From positions 42,029,949 through 42,093,948 of the forward strand of contig OX387182.1 in the NCBI GenBank assembly GCA_947561395.2: a stretch of 64,000 bases of DNA, read 5' to 3'. The translations under genes and the position numbers were made by a program. Shown piece by piece: positions 33,195 to 44,673 of this stretch. Position 1 is the first letter of the stretch. The number at the start of each line of letters is the position of its first letter. This DNA is from Buxus sempervirens (lineage: Eukaryota; Streptophyta; Magnoliopsida; Buxales; Buxaceae). Below the pieces are notes generated by a model, which saw nothing but the letters and a program-made list of their open reading frames with translations, made no database searches and had not been told where the DNA came from.

Positions 33195-36100
33195 TCAAGG
33201 AAAATACCTTTTTACTACATCAGAGTTAATTGGCTTAGGAAAATCTTTTCCATCCATTTCTGTTAGGATGAGTGCACCCCCTGATAGGACCTTCTTGACA
33301 ACATAAGGCCCTTCCCAATTTGGATTGAACTTACCGCGAGGGTCTTCTAAAAATGGCAAGATTTTCTTTAAGAATAAATTTCCTTCTTGGAAAGTTCTGG
33401 GCTTCACCTTCTTATTGTAAGTCCTGGCCATTCTCTTCTAATACAACTGGCCATGACAAAGCGCTTTCAAACGCTTTTCCTCTATCAGATTGAGTTGATC
33501 TTGTCTTGACTGTATCCATTCAGTCTCTTCCAATTCTGCTTCCATTAGCACTCTTAGTGATGGGATTTCAACTTCGACTGCTAAAACTGCTTCCATTCCA
33601 TAAACTAGGGAATACGGGGTTGCCCCAGTAGAAGTCCTGATTGAGGTTCTGTAAGCATGTAGAGCAAGCGGTAACATTTCATGCCAATCTCTGTAACTTA
33701 CTACCATCTTCTGAATTATTTTCTTTATATTCTTGTTTGTTGCTTCTACTGCCCCATTCATCTTTGGTTTGTATGGAGCTGACTTGTGATGGGTGATTTG
33801 AAACTGCTCACACAACTTCTTCATATCCTTGTTCTTAATATTTGAAGCGTTGTTTGATACTATGGCATTTGGCAAACCATAGCGACAAATGATATTGTGC
33901 TTCAAAAACTTAAGAACATGGTTACTTGTGATATTTGATATTTTCATACGAAGCTGCCTCTACCCACTTGGTGAAATAATCAATTGCTACCAGAATGAAT
34001 CTGTGCCCATTTGATGCCTTTGGGAAATTCATGCCAATGTCATCTATGCCCCACATGGAGAAAGGCCATGGTGAGGTCATGTTAGGCAGCTCACTTGGTA
34101 GTGCATGCTTGTTATCAGCATATATTTGGCACAGATGACACCTCCTAACATATACACAGCAATCGTGCTCCATTGTGGACCAATAGTATCCCAATCACAG
34201 AATCTTCTTTGCAAGCATATGCCCGTTCATATGGGGTCCACAGACTCCTCCATGTATAGTCTCAATCAACCTTTCTGACTCAGCCTTTGCAACACATCTG
34301 AGTAGGATATCATTATGTGACCTCTTGTATAACTTCCCACCACTTAGTAAGAATTGTCCTGCAAATCTCTGTATTGCCCTTTTCTCAATAGAGGTAGCAC
34401 CTTCTAGCAAGCTCCGATCATTCAAAAATTCTTGAATATCATGGAACCATGGTTTTTCTTCTTCTGGTATTCCTTCTAGAACAAAACAGTAAGCCGGTTC
34501 ATTTCTGACTTCAATTTCTAGTGGTTTGATGTATACTCCTTCTGGAATACTAATCATTGAAGCCAATGTTGCCAAAGCATCTCCAAACTAATTCTTGGCC
34601 TTAGCATATAGCTGAAGGAAATTCGAGTAAATTTGGTGCTTATTTCTTCCAAATACTGGTGATATGGGATCAACTTGTGATCTTTGATTTTCCATTCACC
34701 AGTTGTTTGGAAGATGATAAGACTCGAATCTCTGTATACGTCAAGTTCCTCTACCTCATGGTCTAGAGCAGCTTGCAACCCAATTATACATGCCTCATAT
34801 TCTGCAATATTATTCGTGCACTGGAACCTCAACTTTATTGCGATTGGGATATGTGAACCATTCGGTTTTACCAAAACTGCCCCGATGCCGTTTCCATTCA
34901 TATTTGTGGCCTCGTCAAAGAACATCTGCCAGGAACTTTCACTGTCCTCTTCTTCAGTAAATAAAACGGCCTCATCTAGAAAATTAGTCTTTAAAGGTTG
35001 ATAATCTGACAAGGGATACTCAGCTAAGTGATCAGCAATTGCTTGTTTAAGGTCAAATTCGGAAAGCAAGAGCTGCCACTTCACCGTTCTACCAGTTAGT
35101 GCCGGTTTTTCAAATAGGTTCTTTAAAGGGTCCATTCAGGATATCAATAATGTGGAGTGATTGAGGAAGTAATGCCTCAGTCTTTGAGTAGCCCACACTA
35201 AAGCACAACAGGTCTTTTCCAAAGGAGAATATTTATCTTCATATTTCGTGAACTTCTTACTCAGATAGTAGATCACCCTTTCCTTTCTGCCCATCTCATC
35301 ATGCTGTCCCAAAACACACCCCATTGATGTCTCCAAAACTGACAAGTACAAAATCAATGATCTTCCCGGAGTTTATGGCACTAAAACAAGTGGATTCAGC
35401 AAATATTCCTTTATTTTATCGAAGGCCTGTTGGAAATCATCATTCTAGACCGTTGGGTTGTTCTTTCTTAGTAGCTTGAAAATTGGTTCACATATGACAG
35501 TGAGCTGTGCTATGAACCAGCTTATGTATTGAATCCTTCCGAGAAAACCACGAACTTCCTTCTCTGTTCTGGGTGGTGGCATTTCAATAATTGCTTTTGC
35601 TTTAGCCGGGTCAATTTCTATTCCCTTTCTGCTCACTATGAATCCCAACAATTTTCCTGATGCAGCCCCAGAGACACATTTTGCTGGGTTTAGCCATAAA
35701 CTGTACTTCCTGAGTCGATCAAACACCTTCTTCAAGTTGACCAAGTGGTCTTCTTCTTTACATGATTTGGCAATCATATCATCCACATAGACCTCCATCT
35801 CCTTATGGATCATATCATGGAACAGTGCTGTCATGGCTCTCTGATAGGTTGCCCCGGCATTCTTAAGCCCAAATGGCATGATAGTGTAGTGGAAGGTGCC
35901 CCATGGTGTAATAAAAGCTGTTTTTTCTTGATCTTCCTTTGCCATTTTGATTTGATTATACCTAGAGAAACCGTCCATGAATGAGAACAGGCTATGTACA
36001 ACAGTATTGTCGACCAGAAGGTCAATGTGGGGAAGAGGAAAATCATCCTTTGGGCTTGCCTTGTTCAAATCTCTGTAGTCCACGCACATCCTGACTTTCC

Positions 36101-39100
36101 CGTCCTTCTTTGGTACTGGAACAATATTTGCGAACCACTCGGGGTATATGGAGACTGTCAAAAATCTAGCTTGGAATTGCTTGAACACTTCATCTTTGAC
36201 CTTTAGTGTCCATTCAGGTTGCAATCTTCTCAACTTTTGCTTAATCAGCTTAACCCCTGGCAGAATTGGTAATCTGTGCACAACCATGTCAGTATCCAAC
36301 CCTGGCATATCCCGATATGACCATGCAAATACATCTTTATAATCAGCCAAGAACCGTGTCATTTCATCACGCTGCACATCAGACAGGCATGCCCCAACCT
36401 TCACTATTTTTGGGTCATCTTTAGTCCTTAAATTTATTGAAATGGTCTCCTCAATATTAGGTTGAACACCTTTTTCATGATGCTCCAATTGATATGTAAT
36501 TTCTTCAGGAGGGTCGTCTTCTTCGAACTTGATCTCTTCTTCGATCCCCATTAGGTCAAAGTCGAGCTTAAGGTCGAAGTCATATTCAACCTGATCTAAT
36601 TCCGTTTGCTTATATGGTTCATAAATGGTTTAGACCTTTTTGAAAAATTTAAATTTTCTAGAAAAAAGGGAAAAATCCTTTTGGGTTTTTTGTGAGCCTT
36701 CTAAAAAAGCTTTTCCTAAAGACGAAGGTTCATTAAAACCTTCAGGAAAAGGGCCTTCCACTAATGGAGTTCTTTTTTTGGAAAGCCGCGTTTGTTTGCC
36801 AATCAAATGCCGCTTCAAAGGTAAGGGAAGTTTCCTTCCAAATTTTCAAAATAAATTTTTCTGGAGCAGGGGAAATAGTGCAAGCCTGCTCCTCAAGTTC
36901 AAAATCCGATGCCATCATCACCGGATGAATTGTACTGCCCTTTTCTGCTGTGGGGCCCAATCCAGATAAGACCTCATCCGGAATTTTCACTGTGGCCCAA
37001 TCAATGAATGGCTGCTCATCTGCTTCATCTGCTCCTTTGCCCTCAGTCATGGCAAAGAAAGCCTCAGCATCTTCAGAAAAATCCCGCTGCTGTCCTAGCT
37101 GTGGCCCAAGCTCACCCAATGTCACATTTGAAAAAGGTGGGATATAGGGTAGCAAAGTTAGGATATATGGCTTCATGAAAGGGTTGGTGTTACAGTACGA
37201 AGGTTTTGATTGATTTGTGGGAGAAGATATATGAATCTTGTGGGAAGATTTTGGGAAAGTTTCCCTTAGATGAGGAAATCTTCCTTTGCTTCCCTACTCT
37301 GTATTCTGATTCTGCCTTCTCCAACCTCTTGGTTTAAACCCTAATCCTGCTTTAGGGATAAGCTTCTTGGCCCTTATTGGCTCCAACCTTCCTTGCAAGT
37401 TGACACCCAAACCTTTCCCTAGATGAAGATTGTATTTTTTAGCAATTTTTCCATCATCTTTTCAGCACAAGTCATCTTCCCTTCCTTATCTTGATACCCC
37501 CAGGTATGAAATTGACAGTCTCGAACTGAAATGAGTGAAATGCAATTTTGTCGACAGTTAATTCGACATTGATAAAGGGTACATCAAGTGACACTATTGG
37601 AGGTACTAAATTTTCAGCTATGACAGTTATCACCCTTTGTCCTCTTATATACTTCACCATTTGGTGAAGAGTGGATGGTATTGCCCTAGCCGAGTGTATC
37701 CACAGTCTTCCTAGGAGCAGATTGAAAGCTGCTGGAATATCCATCACTTCAAATGTGATTTTAAAGATATTAGGTCCAATAGTGACTGGCAGTTCAATCT
37801 CCCCTAGGGAGTGTCTTAGAGCTATCAAAAGCCCTTGCAATCCTCCCATTTTGCTTGATCTTGGATTGATCCAGACCAAGCTTGGCAAAAGTGATTAATG
37901 GGCAGACATCTAAGGCTGACCCATTGTCAATTAAAACTCGTGCTATCATATTGCCCTTAAAAAGCACAGTGATGTGCAAAGGATCAACATGATAACACCC
38001 ACCTGGGCTTATCTCACTTTCTGAAAAACTTATCACATTGTGAGATAAGATTTGGCCAACCATTTTGCCTAGCTGGTCTGGATCAATAGCTTTGGGCACA
38101 TGTGTACTCTGAAGCACCCTTAATAATGAATCCCTATACTTTTCAGAATTCAGCAAAAGTCCCAGTATTGAAATCTGGGCAGGGACTTTGTTCAATTGAT
38201 CGACAATGTTGAATTCACTCTTTTAATTATTTTTATAAGATCATTTATCTCATTTTCAGCAATCTGGGGAGTGTCTTCCCCTGCTTTTGATTTTCATTTC
38301 AATTTTGTCTTCTCTTCGGCTTCTTTTCTTTCCTTTTCAGTTTCCTTTTGTTTCTCTCCCTCTACTACACATTTTCATGATCTCATCATAAGGTTTATAC
38401 CTTCTTTGCTCTCTCTGTTAACCACTGGAACTGTGGTGGTGAAGCCTTCACTGTAGTTCCATGGCACAACTGATTCTGAGTAATTGGGCTTTGGAACATT
38501 TATCACAAGTAGGGGAAGTTTGGACTTAAATGGAAAAGCCTGGGTAGAAGGAACATCTACAACCAAGGGTGGGAGTTGCTTTGGTTGAAGTGATTTTGAA
38601 GGTAAAGGAAATGAAGAGGTAACTGAAGTGGTGAGGTGGTCACAGTTGATGACCAAGGGTGGCTTTGATGGATTGGAGGGAGAAAAAGTGAATGGATTAC
38701 AATTGATAACCAGAGGAGGCCTTGAAATACTTACCTGGGCCATGAGGGGAAGCCCGGTCCAATGAAGAGTTAATATGCCCAGCAATACAATCATTTCTTT
38801 TGGAAATGACATTAATTTCATCTCCTCTTTTTCCTTGGTAGAAATGAACTTTAACCGAAGTCCCTATGGGAGCAATCAACTGAGATGGGTCAAAAGTTCT
38901 TTGAATGGAAGAGATGGCTGCAATTGAATTGGACGGGCATGCCCCATTGTGATAAGGCAATGGATTCTGCCCAATGTCATTTCTGAAAGGAGTAAAGGCA
39001 ACTATATTGAAGGACAAGGCTTTCTGATCCAACAGGTCCTGAACAGCATGCTTTAAAGGCCAGCAGTTGTTAGTAGGGTGTCCTAGTGCACCCATATGAA

Positions 39101-40021
39101 AATCACAAGTAACCAAGGGATCAAAATTCCTCCCCTTAGATGCATTTGGGTTCAGCTCCTTCAGGATTACATATCCTGCCTTCAGTAAGGTTGGCAATAG
39201 CTGGGAAAGTGTCACGGGAATAGGAGTGAAGACTCTATTCCTTCTTGTTGCCATCCAGGCATCTCTCTCTTCCTTAGTGAAAGTGCTCTTCTGATTTGCA
39301 GGTACAGATGGAGAGAAATTGATGTTAAGTGGAGTTTGATGGGTGGTTTGTGGCTGTTGGGTCGTGCAGGAACATTGATGTGGAATGGTTTTCTAGGAGG
39401 AGGAGCTTATACCAGGTTTACTTCTCCTTCTTTCTTGTTCCCATTATTTTTCATCCCATTTCCCTTCTTTTGTGCAAAAAAGTTAGCGGGATCTGACTAA
39501 CCAGCCATAGCAGAGTAATCAATTATCTTTCCTGATTTGACCCCATCCTCAATCCGATCAGACACTTGTACTAGGCCTGCAAAGTTGGTAATAGTCTGAC
39601 CCACCAAATGATTGTAAAAAGACTACCCCAGTGTGCTAATGAATGTTGAAATCATCTCTGGCTCCAACATAGGTGGCCTAACCTGAGAAGCAGTTTCCCT
39701 CCACCTCTTGGCATATTGCCTCACAGATTCGTCCTTGTTTTTGCTCATCCTCATCACATCGTACCTATCTGGCACAATCTCAAAATTGAACTTATATTGG
39801 GCCAAAAAGGCATCAGCCAGATCCTTCCATCTTCTGATTTTCCCATGGTCAAGTGTGGCAAACCATCTCAGAGCAGATCCAGTCAAACTCCTTTGAATCA
39901 ACTGAATCAGAATGCCGTCACCTGACCAAATTGGCATAAAGCCCTACAATAGAGCTTCAGATGGCTCATGGGGCAGCCAGTCCCATCGTTTTTATCAAAT
40001 TCTGGGCACTTGAATTTGGCT
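33195..40021 (-). pseudogene. gag-pol body of the outer Tat/Ogre element, fossil
   Basis: Domains on the minus strand, right to left: gag (about 40.0-38.4 kb, with LYCRALCQFG and WFATLDHG) and its zinc-knuckle-like CDFHMGALGHPTNNC; protease near 38.0-37.6 kb (LIDNGSALDV); RT about 36.4-35.4 kb (YVDDMIAKS); RNase H about 35.4-34.6 kb; integrase about 34.4-33.2 kb (CHLCQIY zinc region, GPYVVKKVLSGG end). Closely related to the inner element's proteins. The coding region is broken in about ten places and is further split by the inner element at 40027, beyond which gag continues at 57697. No chromodomain, as expected for Tat. Fossil only. Confidence 0.88.
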
Positions 40022-40026
40022 GGTAG
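40022..40026. repeat. Target-site duplication GGTAG (left copy)
   Basis: GGTAG immediately precedes the inner element and recurs at 57692-57696 immediately after it. Confidence 0.95.
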
Positions 40027-42300
40027 TGTGAGACATGGGAAAAAATCACCGGAGTGATCATCCCTCCGTCGACACACGGGCTCAACGCAAAAATTGGGAG
40101 AGTCGCCACCATTCATGATTTTGGGGTGAGAATGGACAACAAAAGTTTCAAAACAAAGCAAAAATAGCCAAAAGACAAATTCTAGGGTAAAAATAACCCT
40201 ACTTGAAAATCGAATCCAGAGATGGGTAAGGGGATTAGATTATGAACGGGGGAAGGTGTTAGGCACCCCCATTCATCCACACGAAGTGGTTGCCAAGTGT
40301 ATGTTCATGCTAAAAAGAAAATAAAAAGCTTGCTAAAAATCATGAAAAAGCCTTGAAAAAGGAACAATGTATGATATTTTCACATGAGGATCTAAATGGA
40401 TTTTAGATCCTCTCTTATGTCAATATCACTTCTGGAACATTAAAAAGGTGGAAATCAAAGCACAAGTTGCTCAAAACCAAGTTAAATCAAATCCGGGAAG
40501 TTTGGTAAAAAGTATGTCATTTGCCTTAAAATCATTCAAATCCAATTCTAAATTGAACCAAACCAAATCCATTTGAAAGATTAAGGTAAATAAGAGTTTC
40601 ATGCAAAATTTCACTTCATTCCGATGAACAATCTAGGAGTTATGCTCCTTTGAAGTTGCTGTTGGGGATTTTTAAAAGTAGTAAGTGGGCAACTTTGGAA
40701 AATTGTCTAGAAAAATCCACTACATAGAAATCCACGAAATTTGGTGTGATTGAAGTTTGTATGGCCATCTTTCAACAGAAACTAGCCTCATACAAAAATC
40801 CCTTCGGATGTGCCTTGGGTGGTCTCCCGAACAGGCCCCGAAGATCACAGATTTACCCAGAAAAATGCAAATGAGCAGTTCTGAGTAAATCGGCTACCAA
40901 TAATTCAAATGGAATCCAAAAATTATGAAACCAACTGGATTTGAAAATAGACTCATAAAGGAGTACCCAGAAATAAAAATCACTCGAATCGGACTTAAAA
41001 CGAACACATGGCGGTCCGTTGAAGTGACAAGTTCTGTACTTGGACCTGAACTGTCCACTTAACTTCGACAGAGAGGTGTCAAAAATCGGCTAGATATAAA
41101 ATCATGAAATTTGGTGGACATAAACTAGACAGCCTCACCTTTCCCATGGTTCTGGAATCGCCCCAAAATTCATCCGGATGATGAAGTTACGGACGTCCGA
41201 AGTAGGGGTACAGGTGCTGTCAAGCTAAGCCACTTTTGAGTAAAACCAAGTCCGAAAATTGATAAAAATGAAATTCGTGCAAGATGAACACAAATACTTT
41301 AAAATCATCCGAAAGGCATTTCAGAATTGATTGAGATCATTTATTTGAGATTTATCACAATAAATGCAATAAACCCCAAATATGAGCCTACCCTGCCAAA
41401 ATAGTGATATGTATGTGCAAGAGTGTAAAACCAAGCAAGATCAATACAACATGCATATATTCAACAAAATAGGTTCTAGCATAGCCTAGGGTTCCGTTCC
41501 ATTATCGTTTCCCTCTGTTCTCTTTAAGATAATCAAGGGTACTTTGAATATGGAACGGTTTACAATCAATCAAAAAGGCCTTATGCTACATAGGTTCTAG
41601 CACTAGGGTCAATCCCCAGTCTCGTTTCTCCTAGATCCGCCTTCACGTTTTACGGCTAGGGGAGTCTTGAGATACTTTGAGCCGGGGAAGGATTTCCACA
41701 CATACAAACAAGGCTTTACACTACAGAAAGGTAGAAGAAGAGATCTAGATCTAGGAATGTAAAGACAGAAAATAAAAAAAGAAAAGTTGAGGCTTACCTG
41801 ATTGCTGGAGACGATTCCACAGCGGTTTTCTTCTTCTCTTGGAGTTCTTCTTTGCGAGAATTCAAAACAAGAGTTGTGTGCCATTTGCTCAAGGAGGAGG
41901 CTCCTATTTATAGGCAAGGGCTAAGGTCATTGGTAGACACAAATTAATGTCTAGAACCCCTCCAACCTAAACCCTAAGGTTATTTCCGCGATTTCCCCTC
42001 ATTTAATGAGGGACATAATGGTAAAAGTGAAAAGCTCTCGGAAAACCCTAATTTTGAGCAAACTTAAGGTATCCGGTATATCAGACCGGATAACAAAGGG
42101 CCTTAAGGTATCCGGTACATGGTACCGGATACGCTAAGGCTCACATGTATCCGGTATGAGTATCCGGATACGGGAAAGGGTATTTGTATCCGGATTGAGT
42201 ATCCGGATACAGATAAAAGTTTATTTTCTTCAAATTCTGTGCTGGCTTTCCAGGAGATAATGATTTTTGATGATTGTTTGTGCAATTTGGGGTGTCTACA
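40027..42300 (-). repeat. 3' LTR of the inner element
   Basis: Plus-strand reading from TGTGAGACATGGG to GGGGTGTCTACA. Nearly identical to 55416-57691. It contains TATAAATA (minus strand, 41905-41912), a CAG/GTAAGCC donor near 41800, a palindrome array at 42069-42212 and the conserved Tat/Ogre motif GGTGCCTAACACCTTCCC (minus strand, about 40250-40270). Confidence 0.96.
42069..42212. promoter_or_regulatory. TATCCGGTA...TACCGGATA palindrome array in U3 (3' LTR)
   Basis: Four tandem inverted-repeat units (for example GGTATCCGGTACATGGTACC with GGATAC) lie about 160-310 bases upstream (minus strand) of the TATA box. The copy in the other LTR is 57460-57602 and a variant is in the leader at 53762-53870. 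Confidence 0.75.
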
Positions 42301-42315
42301 ACTGCCCCTCTTTGT
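42301..42315 (-). promoter_or_regulatory. Polypurine tract of the inner element
   Basis: Minus strand AAAGAGGGGCAGT directly before the LTR start. Confidence 0.85.
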
Positions 42316-42852
42316 GGGAGCTGCGAAGCAGTGAGCTGCAAAGAGTAGACAAGCCCAAATTGCATTCCCTTGAGCATGATTTGCTCGGTTCAATTCAATT
42401 TTTGTAGAAAACAATTTTTGAGTGGAGATTTGCCAAAAAGGCCCTCACTTTAAGGGGGGCATCTCTCCAAGAGTTCTTAAATTCCACTGAGCCCTTTGTG
42501 GCTGTGAAGTGGATTTTAAGCCCAAAAATAGGATTTTTTGAAAAACTGATTTTTTATCAAACCAAGTTGAAAATTTAGTGGATATCATCCTTTTGACCAG
42601 GCACATTTCCCAGAGTTTTCCCAAATTCCACAGAGCTCTCGTGGCTGTGAAGTGGATTTCAAGACAAAAATAGGATTTTTGAGAAAATAGTAAGAATTAT
42701 AGCACAAGTTTGCTTCTTTTTTTTTCTTCTTTTTTTTCTTTTCTCTCTTTTTTCTTTTTTCTTTTCTCTTTTTTTCTATTTTTTCCTTTTTCTTTTTTTT
42801 TTCCTTTTTTTTTTTTTTTACAATGTGCTGACATATCTCCCTTCCTTTGCAG
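42316..42852 (+). other. 3' region with long polypyrimidine tract and splice acceptor
   Basis: The first part resembles 2627-2948 of the outer element. 42718-42822 is an almost pure pyrimidine run on the plus strand, followed by CCTTTGCAG at 42850-42852, matching the acceptor TTTTTGCAG at 20081 of the outer element's antisense gene. No coding sequence. Confidence 0.65.
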
Positions 42853-43731
42853 CTTTGGTTACTTGATCATTTGAGTCAGATTGAAGAGATCAATCGACAC
42901 ATCTTCCCGAGTCTGAAAGTCCCCTTGTTGATGAGCAACAGGGGGTGCCCCGATATTCCAGGGGGCAAACAGGGCTGGTTCACTTTCTTGGGCTCGCTTC
43001 AGGATGACCAGGTCAGATGGCCTGGTACTTATCAGCCTAATGCGGAGACAGTGATTAGCTTCCGTGATCGCAACTTTCTGATTCTAGCGGGCCTGAAGCA
43101 TGCAGTGCTGTATCTTCCTCTGCGGGTCCTTCGTCAGTTCCGTGCGACCCAGGGGATTATCATCCCATGTGGATATGAGGATCGTCTTGGGCCCCTTTCT
43201 ATGAAGCTGAATGCCTGGTTGATGAAGGAGTGGTCCTATGTCCGCTTTATGCATGGTCCAGTCTTCTCAGAAGCCCATGTGAAGGATTATCTCTTCTGGA
43301 TCCAAGAACAGATACAGACTCAGGCCCCGGTACCCGAAGATCCTCCTGTAGTCTTGGCTTCCACCTATGAGGACATTCTAGAGTCTGAGCGGGCTTCTCA
43401 TAAGCGGCTTCAGCAGATATGGGTACGGGAGGCCCAGGAGCTCAGGATACAGGGCGCTTATCTGGAGAGGCAGCTTGAGGAGCAGATCTCACGCCGTATT
43501 GCCATGGAAGAGAAGCTGGAGGAGCAGAGGCAGGCCCGTCGCTTCGAGGTCCGTATGATCCGGCAGAAGTACCAGGATACTTTGGCCAGCCTTAGGAGTA
43601 TGCGGATCAAGCAGGCCCTTTTAGATGAAGTCATTTCCTTCTTGAGTGATCCCACTGCAGAGGGGGCTTTAGGAGTCATTGCAGCTCAGGCAGCTCGGAT
43701 TCGGGAGCTTGAGGAGCGGCTAGGAGACTAG
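42853..43731 (+). CDS. Antisense ORF: DUF7745-like and coiled-coil protein, last exon
   Basis: An uninterrupted frame opposite to gag-pol, between integrase and the 3' LTR. The frame is open from 42847, but 42853 follows a good splice acceptor and matches the exon boundary at 20082, so it is probably the final exon of a spliced gene whose upstream exon is missing here; an in-exon ATG (MSNRGCPDIPGG, near 42930) could also serve as start. The N-terminal part carries LWLLDHLSQIEE, GGKQGWFTFLG and TYQPNAETVISFRD, then KEWSYVRFMHGPVF, and ends with about 120 residues of charged coiled coil (LERQLEEQISRRIAMEEK) to RIRELEERLGD. Additional antisense ORFs downstream of pol are known in the Tat lineage. 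Role unknown; DUF7745 relationship from memory. Confidence 0.7.
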   Translation, partial: LWLLDHLSQIEEINRHIFPSLKVPLLMSNRGCPDIPGGKQGWFTFLGSLQDDQVRWPGTYQPNAETVISFRDRNFLILAGLKHAVLYLPLRVLRQFRATQGIIIPCGYEDRLGPLSMKLNAWLMKEWSYVRFMHGPVFSEAHVKDYLFWIQEQIQTQAPVPEDPPVVLASTYEDILESERASHKRLQQIWVREAQELRIQGAYLERQLEEQISRRIAMEEKLEEQRQARRFEVRMIRQKYQDTLASLRSMRIKQALLDEVISFLSDPTAEGALGVIAAQAARIRELEERLGD

Positions 43732-44673
43732 CTTTATTTCCTGCACATTTTTCATACCTTTGTACAAAATTGAACTCCAATAGTGGAAATACAAAGGATT
43801 TAATTCAAAATAAAGTTTTTATATTATTGGCCTCAGAATGCTCAGATACTTGTAAAAACAAAGGTTTTATGAAAAGTATTTGATTTCTCATCACTGGCCA
43901 AAGTATAATTTTTCCTTTTTATATATTTTTTTTTTGTATTTTTTTTTGAAATTTGGTCTATGCACTTAATCACCTATAATTAAAGGAATTAGAACCAGGC
44001 TAAATAATGAAAAGGGTAGTCCAGAAAATACTGAGGGATCAGAACCGTCCATCTGAGGACCTTTAGAGTCATCCCCAACTGCCAAAACTGCCCCATTCTG
44101 CTCATGCCAACTTTGCTTGAAGCTCAGATCCCCATGATCAACTCAACCTCTGATTTTCTTTCATTTTTCTTTTTTTTTTCTTTTCTTTTTGCATTTTTGC
44201 CAATATTGCCCCTAGCGCCAGTTACGGTTTTCACTAGGGCTGGCTTCTGAATTCCGTCATCACCCATCTTACTCTGATATTTGAATGAACAAGCTAAGAT
44301 CACCGAGGGCTTAAAAATAGGACGAAATAAAGGCTAGGCTCAGTTTATGAAAGAAGGGGTATTAAAGGCCCAAAATTTTCAAGTGTGGAAATAGGTCAAC
44401 CGGATTTACAGTCATGATAAATTTAACCATTTCCCCAAATTGCATTTTTTTGCATCTTTTTTCACACTTGGCTTTCATTTGCCATTTCCATTGCTTTTCC
44501 TCTCTTTTTCTTTTTCGTACTTTGCCCCAATTTGTTTTGCCCCAATTTAAGACTGTAAATCCGGTTTGGGTTTATCAAAGAAACGAACCGGCTCAACTTG
44601 GCTAGACTAGGGATTAAAATTTTTGAAGGAAATAAAGAAAACTGGCCTCGGATCATTTCCTAGAAATATTCAC
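43732..44673. other. Spacer between antisense ORF and pol of the inner element
   Basis: No gene. Homologous to 32213-33194. It contains pyrimidine-rich tracts and the conserved CCCCTAGCGCCAGTTAC near 44211. Convergent 3' ends meet here. Confidence 0.5.

Noticed and set aside
42853-43731. Host gene captured at random
   Set aside because: The same ORF occurs at the same place and strand in the outer element, so it belongs to the lineage.
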